DNA of 64,000 nucleotides from Propionimicrobium sp. PCR01-08-3 (GTDB lineage: Bacteria; Actinomycetota; Actinomycetes; Propionibacteriales; Propionibacteriaceae). The notes beneath the pieces are model-generated. The model saw only the letters and a list, made by a program, of their open reading frames with translations, did no database searches and was not told the origin of the DNA. The position numbers and the translations under genes are program-made. The stretch is from assembly GCF_030286045.1 (NCBI RefSeq), contig NZ_CP127390.1, positions 2,311,482 to 2,375,481 on the forward strand, read 5' to 3'. Of the stretch, positions 18,134 through 27,620 are shown in pieces. Within the stretch, counting starts at the first letter, position 1. Each line of letters opens with the position of its first letter.

Positions 18134-20053
18134 TCATGGCACCTGGATACGCGTGGTGCCTGCTGCGGTGACGGCGTACCGGTAGCCGAGTTTGGTGGTC
18201 CAAACGAATAGCCCGGGGCTGGGTTGCTCAAGGCGGAAACCGCCATGCGTCTTGGCGCGATGCGCCTTGCGTGACAGTGGTCCGAGATTCCCGGGATGAG
18301 TCTGGCCCTTCTTGCCGGATTCGTAGGCGATTGTGTGGTCCAGGTCGCATCGGCCGGCAGGCAGGATGCCGTACGGATACACGTCGACCGCATTGCGTTG
18401 CTCAATGGCGAACCGCATCCGGCCGGGTACCTGGTAGGCATCGGATGGCTGAATCTGCTCCGGATCGATGACGGGCCGGACGATCACTTTCGAGCCCTTC
18501 AAGAACTCTGGCAGCTGCTCTGCGAGCAGAGGTCCCCAGCTGTCGACGAGGGCGACACCGGGAGTCAGATCGGTGGCGTTGACGTGCACGACAAGGGTAT
18601 GCGTGGGCATGGCGGTGCCTTCGGGCGGGCGTGGGCATGCAGGCAGTGAGGAACCGTGTCGGCGCTGCTCTGGTTCCTGGCCGGTTGCCGCCTCTGATAG
18701 CTCGCGCGAGTCTGGGCCCCGCCCGTGGACGCGGTCGCCGGTCGCTGCGGCCGGTGTGGAAAGGAACTGTGGCCCGGGTGGCTCCCAGTCGGGTGGTTCT
18801 TGGGCGGGTGGTTGCAAGTTGCTCAGCTCATCAAGAAGCGCAAGGTCCCTATGGTTGAGTTTCGCTTTTCCGGCTGACCTGGGCAGACCCGTGCCTTCCT
18901 CGTTCCCACTTTGGGCATGGTCGTCCCGGAAGATTGATTCCAATCGTCGTCGCCAGGTAGGAACCCTGCGATCAGGCTCGTTGGCCTCTGCGCTCTGTTG
19001 TGCAGATCGATTCATGCCCACCGGTGCTTGGGAAGAATCACATGGTGTCTGGTCGGGCCGCCCGCCAGGGACCGGGATACCGCCGGCCCCTTCAGGAGCC
19101 ACAGGCGTGTCCGAACGGGAATCAGGGGACCCTGCGCAGCCGGATAGTTTGTCGGATTGCGGAGGCTCCCACTCGGGTGGTGGTTCCTGCTCCGGCTCGT
19201 GGTCATGAGCCGCGATAGTGGTACCGGGCAACCGGGGTTGCTGGCAGGGTTGGTCTTGGAAATGGCGACAGAGGATGCCCAGTGCGGTGGCTCGGCGCAT
19301 GTCGACATCTCGTCCGATTTCAGGATCAGGCTTCGCGGGCAGGGTGTTGGCGATCTTGCGAAGGACGAAATCGAACATCAACCCGTCCTCTGGATTGACG
19401 ATGCCGTAGATGGAGACGTGGCCGTCATCGATGGGGCTGATCTTGATGAAGCGCTGCAGCCGTTTGGCTTCGGCCCGTCGCCGTGCAGCCTCGACATCGG
19501 CGGCGATGATCTGTTCTTCGAGCAGTCTCATGGCCCGCGACATCGTCTGATATTCGAGAACATCGGCCATCTTCTCGTCCACTTGAAGACAGTCCTCCAA
19601 CGACAAGGCGGCGCAGCGTTCGCACACTTTCTTGGCCCGCCACACCTGCACCCGGCCGGCAATCACTTTCTTAAACATCTGTGGATGCCGATGCCGCAAA
19701 TCGAGAGCGAAACCGATCTGGGACAAGGCAGCCGGGGCGGTCATCTCCAGCAAGGGCCCGATCTCCAAAGCGAGGAAGTCTCCGACTTTCGGAGTGCCGT
19801 CATGGCCGGGCTCGATCAGCCGTTCCATGCCCTCGAACACAGCCCCCGAATCGATCTTCCACAAGTCAGCAGTGTGAAGGATCGCGATGAGTTCGGCGAC
19901 CTCGAACGCTCGTTTCTGCTGGTGCGCGTAATCCAGGGCTGCCACGGCCTCGGCCTCACCGGCCGGCCGCACCAAAGCACCCGCACCGCAGATCGGCTCA
20001 ACGTCGACATGAACAGTCACGTCGGTGGCCGAGGCTACGGTAGTGGTCTCCAT
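18134..20053 (-). CDS. DUF222 and HNH-endonuclease domain protein
   Basis: The 639-residue protein has an N-terminal DUF222 helical domain (about residues 30-270) with the typical KKVCERCAALSLED region, a low-complexity Pro/Gln/Glu-rich insert of about 200 residues, and a C-terminal HNH motif (CDLDHTIAYESG, then GNLGPLSRKAHRAKTHGGF). This is the REP13E12-like family abundant in Actinobacteria, often in several diverged copies; function is unproven, with a link to mobile DNA suspected. It is a single transcription unit between two decayed toxin remnants. Confidence 0.85.
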   Translation of the reverse strand: METTTVASATDVTVHVDVEPICGAGALVRPAGEAEAVAALDYAHQQKRAFEVAELIAILHTADLWKIDSGAVFEGMERLIEPGHDGTPKVGDFLALEIGPLLEMTAPAALSQIGFALDLRHRHPQMFKKVIAGRVQVWRAKKVCERCAALSLEDCLQVDEKMADVLEYQTMSRAMRLLEEQIIAADVEAARRRAEAKRLQRFIKISPIDDGHVSIYGIVNPEDGLMFDFVLRKIANTLPAKPDPEIGRDVDMRRATALGILCRHFQDQPCQQPRLPGTTIAAHDHEPEQEPPPEWEPPQSDKLSGCAGSPDSRSDTPVAPEGAGGIPVPGGRPDQTPCDSSQAPVGMNRSAQQSAEANEPDRRVPTWRRRLESIFRDDHAQSGNEEGTGLPRSAGKAKLNHRDLALLDELSNLQPPAQEPPDWEPPGPQFLSTPAAATGDRVHGRGPDSRELSEAATGQEPEQRRHGSSLPACPRPPEGTAMPTHTLVVHVNATDLTPGVALVDSWGPLLAEQLPEFLKGSKVIVRPVIDPEQIQPSDAYQVPGRMRFAIEQRNAVDVYPYGILPAGRCDLDHTIAYESGKKGQTHPGNLGPLSRKAHRAKTHGGFRLEQPSPGLFVWTTKLGYRYAVTAAGTTRIQVP

Positions 20054-20186
20054 AGCAAGAGTCTACCCGAACATAGGTGTGAATAACAGTGTCTTGAGCG
20101 GATAATTTCGAATATGATCTCGAGTTTTCAAGAGCAGAATCAAACAGCGACGCGCAATTGCGCAATTGATGAGGGACTCAGTTCCC

Positions 20187-20450
20187 TCAAGCGCTGGCAA
20201 GCACCTCGACCTGCACGCCGAGTGCCTCATACGTGGGCCGGGCACGCGCATCGCGGGTAACGAGAACCGCACCATGTGCGCGAGCGGTCAAACCCACCAA
20301 GCCGTCATAAGTTGCTCCGCCAGATACTCCATATCGCGCAAGCTCGCACCGCGTCAGCGGAACTCAACCGAGCATCTCCGGGCAGCCGTGTCAGCACTGC
20401 ATAGGTCTCTGCGAGCGAATGACCGCCCAGGCCAATCTTGGCTGCCGCAC
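20187..20450 (-). pseudogene. PIN-domain (VapC-type) toxin remnant with frameshift
   Basis: Two pieces of one PIN protein are visible in different frames. The upstream piece reads AAKIGLGGHSLAETYAVLTR and LPGDARLSSADA; the downstream piece reads RYGVSGGATYDGLVGLTARA then GAVLVTRDARARPTYEALGV and stops at 20,187. The frame changes near 20,325-20,335, where a stretch is also missing. The N-terminal strand with the first catalytic Asp is absent, replaced by the end of the gene at 20,451. The gene is dead. Confidence 0.65.
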
Positions 20451-20984
20451 CTACAGATCGAGCAGGTTCTTGGACGCCTGAGCTGGCTGATCCATCCGGG
20501 CGGGCTTCATCTGGCCGCCGAACTTCGAATCGAGGAAGGCCCCCTGAGCGACCAGGGCGGCCGCGTCCTGCCGGTTGGTGGCGTCATACATCCGTGAGAT
20601 GGTCAGGCTGAGCAGGTCGAGCTGATCGACCAGCAGCAGGAGCGACGACTTGCCATTGGCGACCGGACGAGTGTCCGCCCAGTCGCGCGGCAGGCCGAGG
20701 TACCCGGCCACCGACTCGGGCAGATAATCGGTGGCGGTCGCGACGACCGTGTACGCGTCCTGAGAATCGAGTCCGAGATTGCTGAGCCTTGGCAGAATCG
20801 CGCGCACCACGGTGATGATGCGCAGCACCCGGGCGAGCACCGGAGTCGGCGCGTGCCCATCCAGCACCATGCGCTCGGCCTTGGCCAAGGCCTTCTCGAT
20901 GTCTTCGGCAGTCGGAGCCGGCGACGCCAAGGTTTCGGGGTCGGCAGGTTTCTGGTCGCCCTTCAGCCAGCCAAAGATTCCCAT
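20451..20984 (-). CDS. Conserved hypothetical protein paired with TelA
   Basis: The 177-residue soluble protein begins MGIFGWLKGDQKP. A mixed helical region follows, with LARVLRIITVVRAILPRL near the middle and a predicted helical C-terminal half. The start at 20,984 has AGGAA six bases upstream, embedded in the telA stop region, so it is co-translated with telA. Small partners of this kind commonly follow telA in Gram-positive genomes; their biochemical role is not known to me. Confidence 0.7.
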   Translation of the reverse strand: MGIFGWLKGDQKPADPETLASPAPTAEDIEKALAKAERMVLDGHAPTPVLARVLRIITVVRAILPRLSNLGLDSQDAYTVVATATDYLPESVAGYLGLPRDWADTRPVANGKSSLLLLVDQLDLLSLTISRMYDATNRQDAAALVAQGAFLDSKFGGQMKPARMDQPAQASKNLLDL

Positions 20985-20993
20985 CAACTATTC

Positions 20994-22268
20994 CTAACCG
21001 ATGTTGTAGTCGGGCACCGTGAGCGAGTTGGTGATCGCCTGCCGGTCGTCCGATTCACGGGCCCTGTCGAGATAGGCGCGCGACTTGGCGACCTCGGTCT
21101 CCAGCGTCCCGATCGTCTGGCTCATGTTGTTGAGCGCCTCGATCTTGAAACTGTCGATCGAATCCATCGTCTCGTAGATATTCGCGAACGCCTTCTGCAG
21201 CGATTCGATCGAAATCGTCGAGCTGGCGGCCTGCTGCTGAATGGTCACCGAATTGGATTTCAGCATTTCGCTGGTGCGCTCGATCAGCCCCGAGGTGGTG
21301 GTGTTCAATGCGCTGATCTGATCGAGCACCAGCTTCTGGTTGCCGAGTGCTTGCGCGGTGATGACCGCGGTGCGCAGCGCCGAAACCGTCGTGGTGGACG
21401 CCCGGTCGACGCCCTTGATCAGTTCGGTGTTGTTCTTGATGATGACGTCGATCGCCAGGTAGCCCTGAATGGAGACCGCCAGCTGGGTGAGCAGATCCTG
21501 ATGCTTCTGCCGGACGTAGAACAGCACGTCCTTGTTGAGGGCATCCGCCTTTGCCGGGTCGGTGACCTGCAATTCGGCGATCTGTGCGGCCAGTTGGGTG
21601 TCGAGTTGCTCAGCCAGATAGATGTACTGGTTGAGCCGGTTCATGGTGTCCCACAGCTGCTGCTTTTCCATATTGAGGCTGACATTGTCTTTGGTCAGCT
21701 CATCCTGGCCGGAACGCAGCGCGTGCAGAATCGCGTTCAGATGCTGCTGGCTCGACTGGTACTTACGGAAATAGTCCTGAATCTTGTCGCCGAAGGGAAT
21801 CACCCCGAGGAACTTCTTCGGCTTGCTGACCTCGGAGGGATCAAGGCCTTCGACAGTCTTGCGCAGCTCGACCAGGGTTGCCGACACCTTGGAGACGTCG
21901 CTCAGCCCACCCTTGTTCATCTCGTTGATCGGGGTGTCGAGCAGCCGGTTACTCATCTCGGCGGCCCGGCGGATATCGCCATCGCCCATCGACCGCACCG
22001 CGTCGGCCTGTGCGCTGAACTCGGGAGAACTTGCCTGCTCAGCCATGATGGCGGTCATGAACTGATTGACCTTGGCGTCCAAGGCCGGACGCTGCTCCTC
22101 GGTGACCGGCGGAGCCATCTGCGGGGCCTGAGTCTCTGCGACGACCGGCATCGGTGCCGGAGCCTCGAGCGTCAACGCATTGGCGGTAGGCGGCGGAGCG
22201 AGCGGCTGGGTTGCCGCTGCCTGGTCGGGTGTTGCCTGGCCCTGCGGGGAAGCCGGGGTCTCGCTCAT
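20994..22268 (-). CDS. telA: TelA-family toxic anion resistance protein
   Basis: The protein is 424 residues from the ATG at 22,268, chosen for GGAGAGG about ten bases upstream; codons further 5' are not protein-like. A Pro/Ala-rich N-terminus of about 70 residues precedes a long all-helical domain typical of TelA (PF05816): SNRLLDTPIN, FGDKIQDYFRKYQSSQ, LRSGQDEL and a C-terminal SIDSFKIEALNNMSQTI. The family is linked to tellurite and envelope-stress phenotypes. Its neighbour at 20,451 and the TerY-P-like operon 6 kb away suggest a shared stress theme. Confidence 0.88.
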   Translation of the reverse strand: MSETPASPQGQATPDQAAATQPLAPPPTANALTLEAPAPMPVVAETQAPQMAPPVTEEQRPALDAKVNQFMTAIMAEQASSPEFSAQADAVRSMGDGDIRRAAEMSNRLLDTPINEMNKGGLSDVSKVSATLVELRKTVEGLDPSEVSKPKKFLGVIPFGDKIQDYFRKYQSSQQHLNAILHALRSGQDELTKDNVSLNMEKQQLWDTMNRLNQYIYLAEQLDTQLAAQIAELQVTDPAKADALNKDVLFYVRQKHQDLLTQLAVSIQGYLAIDVIIKNNTELIKGVDRASTTTVSALRTAVITAQALGNQKLVLDQISALNTTTSGLIERTSEMLKSNSVTIQQQAASSTISIESLQKAFANIYETMDSIDSFKIEALNNMSQTIGTLETEVAKSRAYLDRARESDDRQAITNSLTVPDYNIG

Positions 22269-22416
22269 CTGTTTTTCCTCTCCCATGCGGTCGACACCTG
22301 AAGTCGAGGTTACCTGGGTCGAGGCCAGGGGCACAGCGATCCTGCGGAACAGTCCGATCGTCGAGCGCCTATGCGCACTGACGAAGGTAAACTCGGCACG
22401 TCAAAAGGAGCTCAAG

Positions 22417-25143
22417 ATGACTTGGGTCACACCGCTACATGACGTCACGCGTCACGACATCGCCATCGCCGGCGGCAAGGGCGCCAATCTGGGCGAACTC
22501 GTCCGTGCCGGATTCCCGGTTCCCGACGGATTCGTGGTCACCACTACCGCCTACAACACCTTCGTCCGCCGCACCCGCATCGCCGACGAGCTGCGTCCGG
22601 GCATCAAGGGTGCCGAGGCCCGTGCCCTGTTCGAACGGACGATACCGGCCGAGCTCGCCTCGGCTATCGCCGAGGCTTATGCAGGGCTCGGCGACGAAGA
22701 GGACGACAACGTCGTGGTAGCAGTCCGCTCGTCAGCCACCGCGGAAGACCTGGCCGACGCCTCCTTCGCAGGCCAGCAGGACACCTACCTCGGCATCAGC
22801 GGACGCGACCAGGTGGTGGACGCCGTCCGCCGGTGCTGGGCCTCCCTGTGGACCGACCGGGCCATCGCCTACCGCGACAAGGCCGGCATCGACGATGCGG
22901 ACGTGAGCCTCGCCGTGGTGGTGCAGCGTCTGGTGGACGCCGACGCCGCCGGGGTCATGTTCACCGCCAACCCGGCCAATGGACGCCGCACCGAGACCGT
23001 CATCAATGCCGCCTGGGGGCTCGGTGAAGCCGTGGTCTCCGGAGAGGTCACCCCGGACGAACTGGTCGTCGCCGACCATCGCGTCCTTCACCGAACCATC
23101 GCAGACAAGGAAAAACACACCATTCGAGACGATGGCGGCACGCATGCGGAACCCTTGCCCGAGCACCGTCGGCGTGCGTCCGTGCTGAACGATGAGCAGG
23201 CGCTCGCCCTGGTCGACCTCGGACATAGGGTCGAAGAACTGTTCGGAGCACCTCAAGACATCGAATGGGCGCTCGCCGATGGCACCTTCTGGCTCACCCA
23301 GAGCCGTCCTATCACCGCGCTGCCCGAGCCGACCGGGCCGATCCCCACCAGCTGGCCGACAGAGCGCAGCGATGGCATGTATATGCGTGCCTCCATCACC
23401 GAGCAGCTGCCTGATCCGCTCTCCCCGCTGTTCGCGGACCTCGCCCGGCCTGCGGTCACCCATTCTCTGAAGAACGTACTGGACCGCTACTTCGGCTCCG
23501 ATGCTCTGCATGCCGACGACTTCGACTTCCCCACCGTCAACGGCTATGGCTACTACTTTTACAGCACGGCCGGAATGGGCCGAATGATGCGGATGGCACC
23601 CGGGGGCATGAGAACGGTATTCGGCGCCACGAACCTGAACGGCGTCACCCTGTGGCGTGATCGCGGCCTACCCGGATACCGGCATGTGGTGGACGAATGG
23701 TCCGAACGCGATCCGGGCACTCTTGAGGGCGCCGAATTGCTCCGTGGCGCATCGGAGATCACTGCCGCTGGCGCCGAGTATTACACCTATGTGCAGGCCG
23801 TTATTCCGCAGGCGGCGCTGCCCGAGATCGTGTTCACCCGGTTGTACAACGCGCTGGTGCTGGGTCGTCCGAACGTCGACAAGCCGCCGGCGCTGACCTT
23901 CTTATTGGGGTACGAGTCGACGCCGATCCGCGCCGAACGCTCGCTGTATCAATTGGCGACCTGGTGCCGCAAGACTCCCGGAGTTGCCGAGGCGGTGCTT
24001 GCGGACAGGCCAGTGCCACCCGAGCACGCCGACGAGTTCAAGCGCCGATTGGACGAGCACCTGGCCAATTTCGGTCACCTGACCTACAACCTCGATGTCA
24101 TGCAGCCGGTCGCCGCCGATGACCCTGCACCGGTGATGGCCGCCCTCAAGAACGCGGTTTCCGGGCATGCGACCAACCCCGATGCCCGATTGGAGCATCT
24201 GGCATCTGAGCGACACCGGGCCGAGGCCTGGCTCGACCGCAACGTCGGGCCGGTGCGGCGCAAGATGCTGCATAAATGGCTCGAGAAGGCGCACCGGCTG
24301 GGCCCGCTGCGCGAGGATGCGCTCGCCGACATCGGCCTTGGCTGGCCGACCGCTCGCCGGCTGCTGCGCGAACTAGGCAGCAGGCTTGCCGCGGCCTTCG
24401 TGATCGACGACGCGGACGATGTCTTCTGGCTGAGGCTGGACGAGGCCGAGCACGCCGCGGATGCGCTTGATCTGGCGCAATCCACACGGCCTGCCGAAAC
24501 GTCACCGGCCACCGGAAAACCGGATGATGGACAGCCTGACGGCGGCGAGGACACGCAGGCCGAGGCGTCGGCTGCCAAGTCCCGCAAACCTCGTGGCGAC
24601 GAAACGACTCGTCAAGATGAGAGGGCGTGCTCGGCCACGGAACAGACTCCCGATTCAAAGTGGCAAACCGGGGCACCACTGGCGAGAGAAGTCGAACAAC
24701 GCAAGCAGACCTGGCGCGGCCAGCGTCTCGCCCCGCCGCCGGGCTGGCTACCGCAATCGGGCTTCTATTACCGGCTGTTCAAGCGATTCATGCCGAGCAA
24801 CGAGACCGAGCAGACCGGACCGACGTTGAAGGGTCTCGGGGCGAGCTCCGGCCAGGCCACCGGTCCGGCGCGGCTGCTGCTCGGCCCTGAGGACTTCACG
24901 AAGATGCGCCCGGGTGATGTGCTGGTCGCTCCCATCACGACGCCCGCCTACACCCCGTTCTTCGCGATGGCGGCAGCCGTGGTGACCGATGTCGGCGGAC
25001 CGTTGTCGCACAGTTCGATCGTGGCGCGCGAGTACGGCATCCCCGCGGTGCTGGGCACGGGTTCGGCGACCCACCGGATTCACGACGGTGACATCATCAC
25101 CGTCGACGGCGAGCACGGCATCGTCCGGCTGCAAACCTTCTAG
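22417..25143 (+). CDS. PEP synthase / rifampicin phosphotransferase-like enzyme
   Basis: The protein is 908 residues from the ATG at 22,417 (AAAAGGAG seven bases upstream). An N-terminal ATP-grasp/pyruvate-phosphate-dikinase domain has GGKGANLGEL, SSATAEDLADASFAGQQDT and AWGLGEAVVSGEV. A central domain of about 370 residues follows, interrupted by a charged, low-complexity linker near residues 690-760. The C-terminal phosphohistidine domain has GGPLSHSSIVAREYGIP with the swivel His. The three-domain order and size fit rifampicin phosphotransferases as well as PEP synthase paralogues. Substrate is undecided. Confidence 0.8.
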   Translation: MTWVTPLHDVTRHDIAIAGGKGANLGELVRAGFPVPDGFVVTTTAYNTFVRRTRIADELRPGIKGAEARALFERTIPAELASAIAEAYAGLGDEEDDNVVVAVRSSATAEDLADASFAGQQDTYLGISGRDQVVDAVRRCWASLWTDRAIAYRDKAGIDDADVSLAVVVQRLVDADAAGVMFTANPANGRRTETVINAAWGLGEAVVSGEVTPDELVVADHRVLHRTIADKEKHTIRDDGGTHAEPLPEHRRRASVLNDEQALALVDLGHRVEELFGAPQDIEWALADGTFWLTQSRPITALPEPTGPIPTSWPTERSDGMYMRASITEQLPDPLSPLFADLARPAVTHSLKNVLDRYFGSDALHADDFDFPTVNGYGYYFYSTAGMGRMMRMAPGGMRTVFGATNLNGVTLWRDRGLPGYRHVVDEWSERDPGTLEGAELLRGASEITAAGAEYYTYVQAVIPQAALPEIVFTRLYNALVLGRPNVDKPPALTFLLGYESTPIRAERSLYQLATWCRKTPGVAEAVLADRPVPPEHADEFKRRLDEHLANFGHLTYNLDVMQPVAADDPAPVMAALKNAVSGHATNPDARLEHLASERHRAEAWLDRNVGPVRRKMLHKWLEKAHRLGPLREDALADIGLGWPTARRLLRELGSRLAAAFVIDDADDVFWLRLDEAEHAADALDLAQSTRPAETSPATGKPDDGQPDGGEDTQAEASAAKSRKPRGDETTRQDERACSATEQTPDSKWQTGAPLAREVEQRKQTWRGQRLAPPPGWLPQSGFYYRLFKRFMPSNETEQTGPTLKGLGASSGQATGPARLLLGPEDFTKMRPGDVLVAPITTPAYTPFFAMAAAVVTDVGGPLSHSSIVAREYGIPAVLGTGSATHRIHDGDIITVDGEHGIVRLQTF

Positions 25144-25964
25144 CCGATCGCGTACCCCTCGACGGGCCCCTCGGTCGAAGGAACCCAGCCCAGCGCCGGC
25201 GCAACCTGTTCGGCAAAGTTACGCAAGACGGCCAGGTTCGCCTCGACGCCGAGCGTGTTCGGGATGGTCAGCATCAAGGTGTCTGCCGCCGCGATGGCAG
25301 GATCCGCCTTCAGTTGTTCGATCAAGACGTCGGGTTCGGCGGCGTAGGTGCGTCCGAAGGTGGCGTTGCCGCCATCGAGATAGCCGACCTCATCGGACGA
25401 GGTCGCCTGCAGCCCGAACAACTGACGGTCGCGGTCGCTGACCAGCGGGAAGATGGACCGGGAGACCGACACCCGGGGCGTCCAATCGTGACCGGCCTGC
25501 TTCCATGCGGCGCAGTAATGAGAGATCTGCTCGGCCTGTAGTTCACCCAGCGAACTGCCGTCCGCCTCGGAGACCAGCGTCGAACTCATCAGGTTGACGC
25601 CGTCGCGGGCGGCTTGTTCGGCGGTCTTGTTCGTCCCCGAACCCCACCAGATGTGCCGCCTCAAGTCTGGCGATTGCGGGAAGACGGGCAGCGCGATGCC
25701 CGGCTTGTACATCCTGGGATATTGCTCGTCGAGCGGCGCGGACGTTGCGACACCACCTGAGGCCACCGCTGCCAGCAAAAGCTCGAACTTGCTGCGGGCC
25801 ATGTCTGCGCCGTTGGGCGCCTCGGCCTGATAGCCGAAAGCCTTCCAGCCCTGCTCGGCCGGCTCTGGAGATCCGCGGGAGATCCCCAGAGCCACGCGTC
25901 CGTCGGCGATCAGGTCCAGAGACGCGGCCTCTTCGGCCAGGTAGAGCGGGTTCTCGTAGCGCAT
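25140..25964 (-). pseudogene. Luciferase-like monooxygenase, C-terminal 274 residues (split by mobile element)
   Basis: The frame from MRYENPLYLAEEAASLD to the stop at 25,140 is the main body of an LLM-class flavin-dependent oxidoreductase (IADGRVALGISRGSPEP, WWGSGTNKTAEQAARDG). The first strand/helix repeats are missing here and are found in frame at 33,422-33,670, on the other side of the mobile element. Joined at the shared ATG-CGC they give about 354 residues, the usual family length. The ATG at the break has no ribosome site. The stop overlaps the stop of the convergent gene in CTAG. Confidence 0.9.
25957..25964. repeat. Left attachment-site core (direct repeat TAGCGCAT)
   Basis: This is the left copy of the 8-bp repeat flanking the element. 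To its left is the oxidoreductase coding sequence; to its right is element DNA containing GGTTGCAACAC (25,970-25,980), one arm of the inverted repeat seen when the element ends are joined. Confidence 0.75.
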
Positions 25965-26002
25965 ATAGTGGTTGCAACACTCGCTCGCGTAAGCTTGGTT
26001 GC

Positions 26003-27439
26003 ATGGTCGAGCTGGTAGCGCTGAGGAAGACTAACGAGGTGGCGGCGTACGTCCGTGCCTCGATGGACCGCAAGGGCGATCGCTGGACGGTCGAGACCCA
26101 GTTGCGGAAGATCAGGGCGCTGGCCGAGGCCAAGGACTGGGAGGTCGTCGAGGTCTACGACGACAACGCGGTGTCGGCGACGAAGAAGCGCCGGGCTGAC
26201 ACCCGTTGGGCCGAGATGCTAGAAGACGCCAAGGCTGGCCGGTTCTCGATGGTCGTCGCCGTGGACATGGACCGGCTCCTGCGTAGCACGAAGGACCTGA
26301 ACACACTGATCGATCTCGGCCTGCGCGTCGTCACCGTTGACGGCGAGATCGACCTCTCGACGGCGGACGGGGAGTTCCGGGCGACGATGCTCGCCGCTCT
26401 CGCCCGGTTCGAGGCACGACGCAAGGCCGAGCGACAAATCAGGTCGAACGAGCGCCGACGCGCCGAGGGCATCCCCACGTCCACCTGGAAGGCGTTCGGC
26501 TGGACGAGGGACGGCGAGTTGATCGAGGAGGAGGCCGCCGCCGTACGGCGGGCCTTCGATGCGTTCCTCGGCGAGCCGTCCCTGTCGATCCGGCGAATCC
26601 GCGAGGACCTGAACAGCGCCGGTCACTTCACCGCGCGTGGGTCGGAGTTCTCCGTCGATGCTGTGCGCTACCTGCTCGCGAACCCGCTTTACTGTGGCTA
26701 CATCAAGCACTACGCGTCGGGCGAGCTGTACCCGGTTCAGGGCGAGGCGTTCCCGCCCATCGTCGGCGAGCAGACGTGGCGGGCCGCGGTGGCGAAGCTG
26801 GAGGACAACGTGCGGAGGTCGGCGAGGCAGGGGAACCAGCCGAAGTATCTCCTGTCCACGATCGGGCTGTGCGGGAAGTGCGGCGCGACGCTCGTCTCGG
26901 GGACGAACAGCCGCAAGCAGCCGACGTACCGCTGCGGCGAGCAGTTCCATCTCACCCGCCAGCGCGAGCCCGTCGATGCGATGGTCACCGAGGCGGTGCT
27001 CACGCGTCTGTCCTCGGTGGACGTGCACGACCTCGTGATGCCACAGGAGGACGATGGGCCGGATCGCGAGGAGCTGCTGACGGAGCGGAACGCCCTGGTC
27101 GATCGGGTGAAGGAGCTGAGCCCGCTGCTGCGCGACATCCATCAGCCGGTCCTGGAGATAACGGCAGCGATCAACGACGTGAAGGCCCGCATCGACGAGA
27201 TCGACGCGGAGCTGCTCGACCGTTCGGTGTCGGCGGCGGCGAAGCTGCTCGCGGACGTCGAGGAGCCGGTCGGCACCGCGGAGCGCCGCGAGGTGGTCGA
27301 GGCGAAGTGGAAGGTGTTGGACGTGGACCGCCGCCGGATGCTCGTGGACGAGCTGGTGACGGTGACCATCGAGCCCATCACGCCCGGTCACGTGAAATTC
27401 GACCCCGACCTGATTCGGATAGAGCCGCGTCGCGACTGA
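26003..27439 (+). CDS. int: Large serine recombinase (integrase)
   Basis: The protein is 478 residues from the ATG at 26,003, 39 bp inside the left boundary. The N-terminal resolvase domain has AAYVRAS with the nucleophile Ser20, followed by VVAVDMDRLLRS and FEARRKAERQIR. The recombinase domain follows, then a zinc-ribbon (CGKCG ... YRCGEQFHLTR, about residues 291-318) and a coiled-coil region near residues 340-400. This is the standard architecture of phage/ICE large serine integrases, which act at short non-identical att sites. No separate excision factor is obvious, though either small downstream gene could serve. Confidence 0.95.
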   Translation: MVELVALRKTNEVAAYVRASMDRKGDRWTVETQLRKIRALAEAKDWEVVEVYDDNAVSATKKRRADTRWAEMLEDAKAGRFSMVVAVDMDRLLRSTKDLNTLIDLGLRVVTVDGEIDLSTADGEFRATMLAALARFEARRKAERQIRSNERRRAEGIPTSTWKAFGWTRDGELIEEEAAAVRRAFDAFLGEPSLSIRRIREDLNSAGHFTARGSEFSVDAVRYLLANPLYCGYIKHYASGELYPVQGEAFPPIVGEQTWRAAVAKLEDNVRRSARQGNQPKYLLSTIGLCGKCGATLVSGTNSRKQPTYRCGEQFHLTRQREPVDAMVTEAVLTRLSSVDVHDLVMPQEDDGPDREELLTERNALVDRVKELSPLLRDIHQPVLEITAAINDVKARIDEIDAELLDRSVSAAAKLLADVEEPVGTAERREVVEAKWKVLDVDRRRMLVDELVTVTIEPITPGHVKFDPDLIRIEPRRD

Positions 27440-27444
27440 CTCAT

Positions 27445-27480
27445 GAGTCGACTCGTCATTGCAATGGTGAGTCGACTCGT
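27445..27480. promoter_or_regulatory. Two copies of palindrome GAGTCGACTC, possible operator
   Basis: GAGTCGACTCGT occurs at 27,445-27,456 and again at 27,469-27,480, a 24-bp period. The inner ten bases are a perfect palindrome in each copy. The pair sits just after the integrase stop and about 140 bp before the next gene. Spacing of just over two helical turns puts both on one face of the DNA. A repressor or origin-binding site is possible; no protein can be assigned. Confidence 0.4.
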
Positions 27481-27620
27481 GGGAGAATGGTTGCAGACAA
27501 GAAGATCCCACCGGGGCCGCGACTTAGAAGCGCGGGGTTCTGCTCCCGGATGAGTAGCCGGTCAAACAGCCCAATTACCGTGGCGGGGAACCGGAAGATA
27601 CTCATGTCTGAGGACTTCCG

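Noticed and set aside
22286-22334. Upstream start codons for telA
   Set aside because: They lie before a strong ribosome site at about 22,280 and add residues unlike the family.
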